DNA of 64,000 bases, taken from the NCBI RefSeq assembly GCF_900497805.2, contig NW_020954608.1, positions 12,691,888 to 12,755,887 on the forward strand. Reading direction: 5' to 3'. Under the pieces are notes generated by a model. That model worked only from the letters and a program-made list of their open reading frames with translations. It was not told the origin of the DNA and searched no databases. The position numbers were made by a program, and so were the translations under genes. The stretch's first letter is position 1; each line of letters begins with the position of its first letter. This stretch comes from Vombatus ursinus (lineage: Eukaryota > Chordata > Mammalia > Diprotodontia > Vombatidae). This document shows positions 56,445-64,000 of the stretch, piece by piece.

Positions 56445-57625
56445 ATAGATGAACAATCTATGAATAAATAAGAGATAGAGAGAAGCATGAAGTGCTTCAT
56501 GGATAATTTTGATTACATTAAATTAAAAAAGTTTTGTACAAATAAAACAAATGTAGCCAAGATCAGAAGGAAGGCAGAAAATTGAGGAGGAGGTGGGATT
56601 TTATAGACAGTTTCTCACATAAAGGCCTCATATCTCAAATACATAAAGAACTTTGTCAAATCTAAAAGAATATGTCATTCCCCAATTGATAAACGGTCAA
56701 AGGATGTGAACAGGCAGTTTTGCGATGAAGAAATCAAAATAATTTATAGTCATATGAAAAAATGCTCTAAATCTTTATTTATTAGAGAAATGCTACTTAA
56801 AACAACCTTGAGATATCATTTTACGCCGATCAGATTGGCTAAAATTATCGAAGCAGAAAGTGGCAAATGTTGGAGGGGATGTGGACAAATTGGGACACCA
56901 ATTCATTATTGGTGGAATTGTGAACTGATCCAACCATTTTAGACAACAATCTGGAATTAAGCCCAAAGAATTATTAAACTACCTCTACCCTTTGACTCAG
57001 CAATAGCACTACTAGGTCTATTTCCAAAGACGATTAGGAAAAAAGGAAAAGACTTTATATTCTAAAATATTTACAACAGCTCTCTTTGTGGTGGCAAAGA
57101 ACTGGAAATTTCAGAGATGTCTGCTAATTGGGGAATGGCTAAACAATTTGTGGTATATGACTATGGTGGTATGTTGCTGTGCTATAAGAAATGATGAGCT
57201 CCATGATCTTAGAAAAACATAGATAGACTTGCATGAAATAATGAAGGGTGAAATGAGCATAAACAAGAAAATGCCATATACAGTATAAAAACAATGTAGT
57301 TTAAAGAACAACTTTGAGCGACTAACTAATTTTGATTATTATAAATACCTAAATTAAGTATAAAGGACCTATGAAGGAAGACACTTTGCATCCAGAGAAA
57401 GAACTGATAAATAGATGTATAGTATAATTTCACATATATAATACATACACACACATACAGATACTATATATAGTCATATACATATACACATCTTTGTGTC
57501 TAATAGTAGCCATCTCTAGAGTAGGAGGAGGGAAGGAAAAAAGGGAAAAAAAGGAAGTCACATGATAACTTTAACATGTATTTAAAAGAAATAGCAAATT
57601 GTATAAATAGATTTGCAGTTCCATG
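56445..57625 (+). repeat. L1 3' part: ORF2 C-terminus with zinc knuckle, and 3' UTR
   Basis: 'gattttgattacattaaatt'-type sequence at 56506 opens the ORF2 C-terminal region. A 78-codon open piece (56706-56942) reads HMKKCSKSLFIREML and then CWRGCGQIGTPIHYWWNC, which keeps the C-X3-C-X7-H-X4-C zinc-knuckle pattern of L1 ORF2. The 'ctttgactcagcaatagcac' block and a 3' UTR follow, with an ATAC-rich patch at 57436-57490. Upstream ORF2 is absent. Confidence 0.9.
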
Positions 57626-57719
57626 TACAATCATCTTTTTTCTATTCTATTGTTTTACGGAAATGCTTGTTTTATTTCTTAAGTTCAGAATAAAACACAT
57701 AAAAAAGAGAAAAACTATA

Positions 57720-57872
57720 TAGTCATAGGGTCTTGGAATTTAGAGCTAGAAGGGGCCACAGAGATCATCCAGTTCAATCCCTAAGACCCAGAGGATGTGT
57801 GAAGTATTTTGTCCAAAATCCATATAGTTGGTAAAGGCCAGATACAAGATTAGATACTGAGATCTTCCTAAA
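57720..57872 (+). repeat. MIR-like SINE ('ctagaaggggcc' type)
   Basis: 'ttagagctagaaggggccac' then 'cagagatcatccagttcaat' opens the family; the 3' half is diverged. Confidence 0.75.
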
Positions 57873-58088
57873 ACCTTGTAAAATATATTTCTTCTTGCCT
57901 TGTACATAGTAGACCTTTAATAAATCTTTGTTTTTGTTTTAAAAAAAGAGAAAAGAAAGAAAGGAGATTTGAACCTAAGTCTTTCTTGTTCTTAGCCATT
58001 TCTGTTGGCACAACTGGCATAATTGCAATAAAAGAGAAAATGTAAATGTTTTGGTACAGATACATTTGTGATATAGTGAATGTAAGGC
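57873..58088. other. Unassigned; L2 and SINE scraps
   Basis: 'acatagtagacctttaataa' near 57904 is an L2 tail scrap (plus strand). 'gatttgaacctaagtctttc' at 57966 is a SINE core scrap. Confidence 0.4.
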
Positions 58089-58345
58089 TCAACCCAATCT
58101 ATCCACCAAGTAACAAGCATTTATTAAGTGGCTACTATGTGCTAAGCCTGAGGATACAAAAACAAAAATGAAAGGTCCCTGATCTCAAGGAACTTAACAT
58201 TCAATTAGAAGAGAAAATATGCATATAAGTATAGACAAAATAAATACAAGTTAATTGAGGGAAGATATTTATCATCCATTCATTTGACACCTTCGTTTGA
58301 CACTTTCATTCATCACCTACCACATGCAAGGCACTATGTAGAATC
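58089..58345 (-). repeat. L2 3' tails, two pieces
   Basis: 'caagcatttattaagtggct' through 'tctcaaggaacttaacattc' is one L2 3' end, and 'catcacctaccacatgcaag' at 58312 begins another. Confidence 0.8.
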
Positions 58346-58351
58346 CTTAAG

Positions 58352-58546
58352 TAAGGAGTTCTTAACCTTTTTTGCCTCATATACTCAATGACAGTCTGAT
58401 GAAATCTATGGATCCTTTCTCAGAATGATGTTTTTAAATTCATAAAATAAAATACATAAAATTACAAAGGAAGACAATTATATTGAATGCAGTTATAAAA
58501 TTGGTTTTTTTTTAAAAGGTCACAGACCCCAGGTTAAGAACCTCTG
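58352..58546. mobile_element. hAT-type MITE with terminal inverted repeats
   Basis: 'taaggagttcttaacc' (58352-58367) and 'ggttaagaacctctg' (58532-58546) are inverted copies, and the inner 'cacagaccccaggttaag' matches a well-known mammalian hAT non-autonomous family. There is no coding capacity. The 8-base flanks do not match, so the target duplication has decayed. Confidence 0.75.
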
Positions 58547-59265
58547 TTTTAATTTTAAAAGTGACTAAAATGTAGTATTGGCTTACAAAATATAGGCAGA
58601 AGGCAGAAGAGAACATAAAGTAGAGTACAAGGACTGAAGTAATGCTGGAATGATTGGTTAGAACCATATTGTGGAGGACTTTACAAAATTGTTTTTATTT
58701 TATTTATTTCAACCATGTTATGCGTTATTCCTCTTCAGTTATTCTGTGGGCAGGGCAAATGGGCCTTCTTGTTCCAGGCAGCACAAATGCTCATGGACAT
58801 ATTGGGCCAGCCTCAGACCCCAGATTATATTTCACATTCCATCTGATCCTTCATCTTGCCATGTACTTGCCATTGTTTCTTTCAGACTACAGGACTTCCT
58901 GAGACCATGCCCTGAGTGACTTAGTCCACTCAGCTGTGGAACCACTCTCCTGGGGCCTTGTTGTCTTGTTGTGAGTCAACCAGTACCAATGCACACAGGC
59001 TTCTATATCCAGCCTTTATAGACTATGTTTCATACCTCAAAATAGAATCCATACTGTCTATCTCTTTGCCATCTATATGACTACCATATTCTTACCACCC
59101 TCTGTGGCCTTGCTTTCCACCTCTTACTGTGTGAACAATAATCAAATCAAATCAACCATTGCATATACTAGAAAAGGTCAGTCAATTGACACCCATGTCT
59201 CCATTCACAATACCTGTGACTTGTGACACCCAAAGCCTTTTCCTGGCCTCCACTCCCTTACATGT
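58547..59265. other. Unassigned, GC-richer block
   Basis: Composition rises between about 58730 and 59000. Two overlapping plus frames of 82 codons (58654-58902 and 58671-58919) cover the block in different phases, and neither has a domain. It could be part of an unrecognised element or a decayed processed copy of a gene. Confidence 0.35.
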
Positions 59266-59412
59266 ATTTTTTCCTCCTACTAGTATCTAAGTTTCTTGAG
59301 GGCAGGGATTGTGATGCTTTTGTATTTGTATTTCTAGAACTTAGCTCAGTGCTAAACACATAGTAAGCACCTAAATGATTTTTATTCATTTAGTCATGCA
59401 TTCATCCATTCC
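59266..59412 (+). repeat. L2 3' tail
   Basis: 'aagtttcttgagggcaggga' and 'cttagctcagtgctaaacac' then 'atagtaagcacctaaatg' form the L2 end. Confidence 0.9.
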
Positions 59413-59700
59413 TCATACCCAACACTCAATTTCCTTTCTCAGTGCCTGGGCACAGTCTCTCTCCCATGGCTGGAATGTTCTCCTCCCCACTGTCCCTCAG
59501 AATTCCTAGTATCCCTTAAAAGCTTAGCTCAAGTGCCACATTCTAAACGAAACCTTTCCTGATTCCTTCCCCTCCTACTAGTTCCTTTGTCTCATATATT
59601 ACTTTGTATTTATTTTGTATATAAGTTATATATATTATTTATGTATCCCACATAAAATATAAGTTCCTTGAAGGCTGAGACTGATCAATTTTATTCTGTC
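59413..59700 (+). repeat. L2 3' UTR piece
   Basis: 'cccatggctggaatgttctc', 'aaaagcttagctcaagtgcc' and 'cataaaatataagttccttg' lie in the L2 order, without the tail. It is separate from the L2s on either side. Confidence 0.85.
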
Positions 59701-59704
59701 CTAT

Positions 59705-62115
59705 GATGGACAAAAGCTGATGGCTGCTCATTTTTTTCTAAATTGTAAACCTCAATTACCTCCACCATTGGCCTTCTATGCTCCTATTCCCAAGACGCTG
59801 AATGCTACTGGAAAAAGTCACACAGCTGAGGTTTTGGACTATATTGCAAATTTATACTATTTGATATTAATGTAGCTCTAACTGGTGTTAACCCCTTTAC
59901 TATTCCCTAATTCACTGTTCATCACACTCCCACAGTGTCAAGTACAAACCTTCTCTTCTCTCCTCAATCCATTTATTGTACCCCTTTCTCTTCCCTTTCA
60001 GGACAGGATCTTGTCTCATATTTGACAGAGCAAATTGAAGTCATCAGTCAGGAGCTTCTTATTTGACCCAGTCCTGTACCTAGCATACCTTTAATATCTT
60101 GCCCTAGTCTCTGTTTTTGTTCCCATGTCAGAAGAAGAAAGAGGGCTTACTTAACAAGGGCAACCCCTTTAAAAATAATATTATTCCCTATCCTCACATC
60201 TTAACCATAAGTTAAACCCATTAATCATCCCCTCTCATTTCAATCTTCTGTTTCTCTCTATCTACATCTCCTTTTCTACTGTTTTTGTACAAACATGTCA
60301 AGATCAATCCTCATTCTTAAAAACCTTCAATCTAACCCTTCCTTCCCCTCAAGTTATTATTTTGTATCTCCTCTCCCTTTCATTTCCAAAGCTGTCTACT
60401 TTTGTTGCCTGCATTTCCTCACCTCCCAATTACTTCTCAATCCCTGACATCTGGCTCTTGACCCCACCACTCAATTAGACTTGCACTCTCTGGGATTACC
60501 AGTGATTTCTTATTTGCTAAATCCAAAGGCCTTTTCTCAGTTCTTATCCTTCATGACTTCTCTGTAGTTTTTGATATTGTTGACCACTGCCTCCTCCCAG
60601 GTACTCTCTTCAACCTGGTTTTTATGACATTGTACTCTCTTTTTCTCCTAAGTTCTTGACAGATCCTTTCCAGAATCTTTTGTTCCATCAGCATCCATAT
60701 CTAATTCCCTTTTAGTGTTTATACCACCAGTGTTCTTTCCTGGACCCACTTATTTTCACTCTCTACATTTTTTCTCTTGATCATCTCATGAGCCCCCATG
60801 GGTTTAATCATCATCTCTATGAATATGACTCTTCAAGTATAAAAATCCAGTCTTCATCTCTCTCCTGAGCTTCAGGTCCATATCTCCAACTGCCTTCTGG
60901 ATATCTCCATCTTACTGTCCTTTAAGACACTCAAAATTAATACCAAAAATAGTACTTATTATCATTCCACTTAAACCCACTTCTTTTTCCTAGTTTCCCT
61001 ATTTCTGTCAAGGATATCACCATTCATCCAGAACCTAAGTTCACAGCCTGGGAGTCATCCTTAACTCTTCCCATATCCCATATCTCCATATCCAATCAAT
61101 ACCAAGTTCTCCACAACATCTTTCACATCCACCCTCTTCTTTCAATTCACATAATCACTACCATAGCTCAAGTCTTCATCACCTCTCACCTGGACAATTG
61201 GAATAGCCCCCTAATTTATCTATCTGTAGCCAGCTTCTCCCCTACTCCAATCCAGTTGCAAAATTGATATTCCCAAAGCATGGGTGTGAACATATCACTC
61301 TCTTGCTTAAGAAGATTCAATATCTTTCTGTTGCCTCTAAGATAAAAGATAAACTGTTTTGTTTGGCATTTAAAGCCTTCCACAGTCCAACTCCAATTTA
61401 TATTTGTAGACTAATATCATATTTTTCCAGCTCATGAATTCTATGTTCCAGCCAAACTGGCCTATTTCTTCATACAGCATTCTATCTTCCACCTCTCTAA
61501 TTCTGCTTTTTGCATAGGTTCTATCCTATCCCTTGAATGCTCTTCCTCCTCACCTCTGCCTTTGTATCACAGGATCAGAGATTCAGAGATGAAAGAGCCC
61601 TTAGAAGCTGTCTAGCTCAGCTCTTTCATTTCACAGATAAGGGAACTGCATCTTGAGAGGTTAAATAATTTGCCTGCAGGCACACAGGGATTAAGTATCA
61701 GAAATAATATTTGAACCTAGGTCCTGAGATTGTAGAGTCACTGTTTTTATACTCTAATATGACTTGTACAACTCTTGCCTTCTTTCAAAGCACAACTCAG
61801 GTGTCACACTCCACTGGGGGTCTTTTCTGATAATCCTTGATTGTTGGTGCTGTTTCCTCCTCTAAAATTACCTTTTATCTGTTCTGTTGTTGATATTTGT
61901 CTTTCAAAAAATTATTTGTCTACTCAAAAAAAAATCCAACTGGAAGGCGAAGACTACATATGTTCTGTATGTGTTTTGTATATACTTATCTCTGGTACAT
62001 ATTTTTCCACAATAAGTTTCTTGAGTGTAGGATATGTATCAATCTTATCTTTTTGTCCTCTGCAACTAGCATAATACCTGGCACATAGTAGGTGCTCAGT
62101 AGAAATTTAATGAAT
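59705..62115 (+). repeat. Long L2 copy, 2.4 kb, linker to 3' tail
   Basis: It starts before the RT domain with 'tgaggttttggactatattg' (59829), then 'gacagagcaaattgaagtca', 'atgacttctctgtagttttt' (the LDFS.VFD block), 'ctcctgagcttcaggtccat', 'gtcatccttaactcttccca', 'atcacctctcacctggacaa' and 'acctggcacatagtaggtgc' at the tail. The order is complete apart from a SINE at 61568-61768. The frame is broken throughout. This is the longest L2 in the window. Confidence 0.95.
61568..61768 (+). repeat. MIR-like SINE nested in L2
   Basis: 'gatgaaagagcccttagaag', 'ttcatttcacagataaggga' and 'tatttgaacctaggtcctga' form the SINE. The L2 text resumes at 'cttgtacaactcttgccttc', showing that the SINE is younger than this L2. 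Confidence 0.85.
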
Positions 62116-62234
62116 AGATGGTTTCTGCACAGAAGATGAGATAATGTCTGAACTGGGTTGATGACAATGGAAATGCAAAGTATAGCATGGACCTATGGAA
62201 TCAATAGGATTTCTCTATATGGCCAAGTTTTACT
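62116..62234. other. Unassigned spacer
   Basis: Nothing recognised. Confidence 0.4.
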
Positions 62235-62640
62235 TAAAAAAGTATTTAGTAAGTATGTATCATTTGTCCAGTACTATTCTATACATTTTAGGGAATACTA
62301 ATAAAATATGATATAGTTGCTATTTTCCAAATATTTCCAATCTATTGAATGGTGGGATGATGGGGATGGGAGAGGAACAAAATTTGAATGCACGAAATGA
62401 TTAGGAAACTATATATTAAGAATATAATTAAGTATTCAAATGTGTGGTGATTCATAAGTATTCTAGGAAGTCAGGAAGGGTAGAATTCACTTTACATTGG
62501 ACCTATCAGTGAAAGCTTCCTGAAGCAGCTGGGTCTTTAGCTGGTCCTTAAAGGACAAGTCAGTTTGAAATAGGTGGAGAGAAGGGAGGAGAGTATTCTG
62601 AGTGGAAAAGCATAACAGAAATATATAGTAAAGATTGCCC
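62235..62640 (-). repeat. L2 3' fragment
   Basis: 'tatttagtaagtatgtatca' with 'gtccagtactattctataca', then 'gaaagcttcctgaagcagct' and 'agagtattctgagtggaaaa', are the complement of L2 in order. Confidence 0.75.
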
Positions 62641-63169
62641 AAATAACCAGACTGACCATTTTATGGTCTGTTTATTTTCATCATCTTAAAGTACTCAATT
62701 GAATAAACAGTGTGGCAACCTGATGGAGTGCTTGGTGATTGACCTGCTATCAGATGATCCAGCTGGTTGACTATATTGATCCATACCATTTTTTTCTTTC
62801 TTCTTCTTTTTTAGAAACTTGTTATTTATGTACAATCAAATATTTACAGGACTTCATTAAAGAACTAATGATCCCTGGGAAAAGGGAAATCTAATTCCTC
62901 CTTGTCCCATACCCTGTTATCTTGGAAACCTCAAGTTGGACCCATCTGACACTGGTAGCCCGTGTATTATTATGCCACTCTCCTGCCCAGTTGTTTGTAC
63001 ATCCCTAAATATTGTGTAGAGGAGTGGAAAACTTTTCTAATCCAAATTCTCACTTGATATACTGAATAAGTAAGCTTCCAAGCACGTGCCCTGAACTTGG
63101 CATACCATGTTGTTTGGTTATTCCCAAAATTCTGGATGTGCCTTGTCACTGCCGCCTCTTGCCTTGCTT
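62641..63169. other. Unassigned
   Basis: A T/C-rich run lies at 62790-62813. No repeat family or supported gene; the 68-codon minus frame at 62970-63176 has no domain. Confidence 0.4.
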
Positions 63170-63415
63170 CGTTCAAAGCTTAGCTCATGTGTTACTTCCT
63201 ACATAAAGGCTTTTTTGGCCAGCTGTTGGTGTTGAATTTGTTCACAAATAAAAATGGATATGCTTATCTGTATACAGGTTTTCTCTCTCCCAATAGAATA
63301 TACATTTCTTGAGGACAGGGAGTATTTTTTATTTTGTTTTTGGATCCTCTGTGCCTAATATAGAACTCTGCATAGTAGGCACTTAATAAATGCTTGTTGA
63401 TTTGCATTGGGTTAA
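63170..63415 (+). repeat. L2 3' UTR and tail
   Basis: 'cttagctcatgtgttacttc', 'tttcttgaggacagggagta' and 'cacttaataaatgcttgttg' are the L2 3' end. Confidence 0.95.
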
Positions 63416-64000
63416 TAACTCTTCCCAACCTACCTCATAAGAATTTAAATTACAAAGTGAATACTCTAGTAATGAATATTTTTACAAGACAGTGCCTAAC
63501 AAAATATTTCCAAACCCTAACTACAGGGTTACCATATTGTAAATAACATTTGCTATAAGTTTCCAGTAGAACCAAATCATTTGAGCAGACTTTTTGAGTT
63601 CAACATGATAGCACTGCATCTGTCAGTAGACTAGGAAAGTACATGGAATGTGTTGGTCTTAAATACTATATACATATATTGTTATTTTTAAAACACAGAT
63701 GATATCACATTATAAATATTTCTTCATACTATTTAAATAGTTTTTGGGAGTTCATACGTATTTATATGTATGTTCCTGATTTTTTTATATTATCTAAATT
63801 TTTTTAGTGTAATTTATATATTTGCTTTCTGCTTCTTTGCCTCTTTATATCTAGAAATAAACTTCTTTTAAATCAGGTATCTGATCTCTTCATTTTTTTG
63901 CAATTGTCTTTCTCCGATCTCTGTTGTCTTTTTGTGACCTTTTCTTAAACACTCTAATCCTTTTAACCATAATTGCTGCTTTCTCAGACCATTCTTAACT
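63416..64000. other. Unassigned window end
   Basis: AT-rich DNA without a recognised repeat or gene. The feature may continue past the window edge. Confidence 0.4.

Noticed and set aside
1-64000. CRISPR arrays, bacterial operons, riboswitches or Rho-independent terminators
   Set aside because: The repeat content is clearly mammalian, no regularly spaced short repeats were seen, and prokaryotic signals are not meaningful here.

Overview
The window is gene-poor, repeat-dense mammalian DNA, most likely intergenic or deep intronic sequence of an australidelphian (Australian-lineage) marsupial. The evidence is the repeat content. Young tRNA-headed SINEs of the WSINE1 type carry poly-A tails and intact 16-bp target-site duplications. 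SINEs of a second type share the same head but end in an RTE-like tail. There are many MAR1/MIR-type CORE-SINEs, L1 copies with the marsupial 3' end, and an unusually heavy load of L2. Family names come from remembered consensus sequences, not a search; element ends are good to about 10-30 bases unless target duplications are given.

No protein-coding gene, tRNA, rRNA or CRISPR array could be supported. Every open frame examined is short. Those I could place lie in L1 or L2 remnants (some coding-sense, most antisense), in simple repeats, or in unassigned DNA with no recognisable domain.

Layout: 1-5 kb has SINEs, an L1 3' end and a CR1/L3-like 3' end. 7-9 kb has an L2 broken up by two opposed SINEs and microsatellites, followed by an LTR-like promoter-bearing stretch and then a very old amniote repeat (about 9.24-9.76 kb). 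10-16 kb is L2 plus unassigned DNA. 17-33 kb is a nest of L1s: a truncated minus copy with target duplications, two plus copies separated by a fold-back hAT-like element that itself holds a SINE, and a third plus copy interrupted by an ORF2-less half-L1. 36-42 kb is mostly L2 in both orientations. 43-44 kb has a 188-bp inverted duplication flanked by a 35-bp direct repeat. 44-49 kb is minus-strand L1. 50-55 kb is the least repetitive stretch and may hold conserved non-coding sequence. 55-58 kb has hAT elements and L1 3' ends. 59.3-62.1 kb is a run of plus-strand L2 pieces, including one about 2.4 kb long.

The main unexplained pattern is repeated short local copying. At least four segments (about 170-370 bp) have been duplicated to a new position 0.3-2.3 kb away, three direct and one inverted, and two of them interrupt an otherwise collinear L1 or L2. 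This looks like template switching during DNA synthesis rather than retrotransposition. I found no new gene system in this window.
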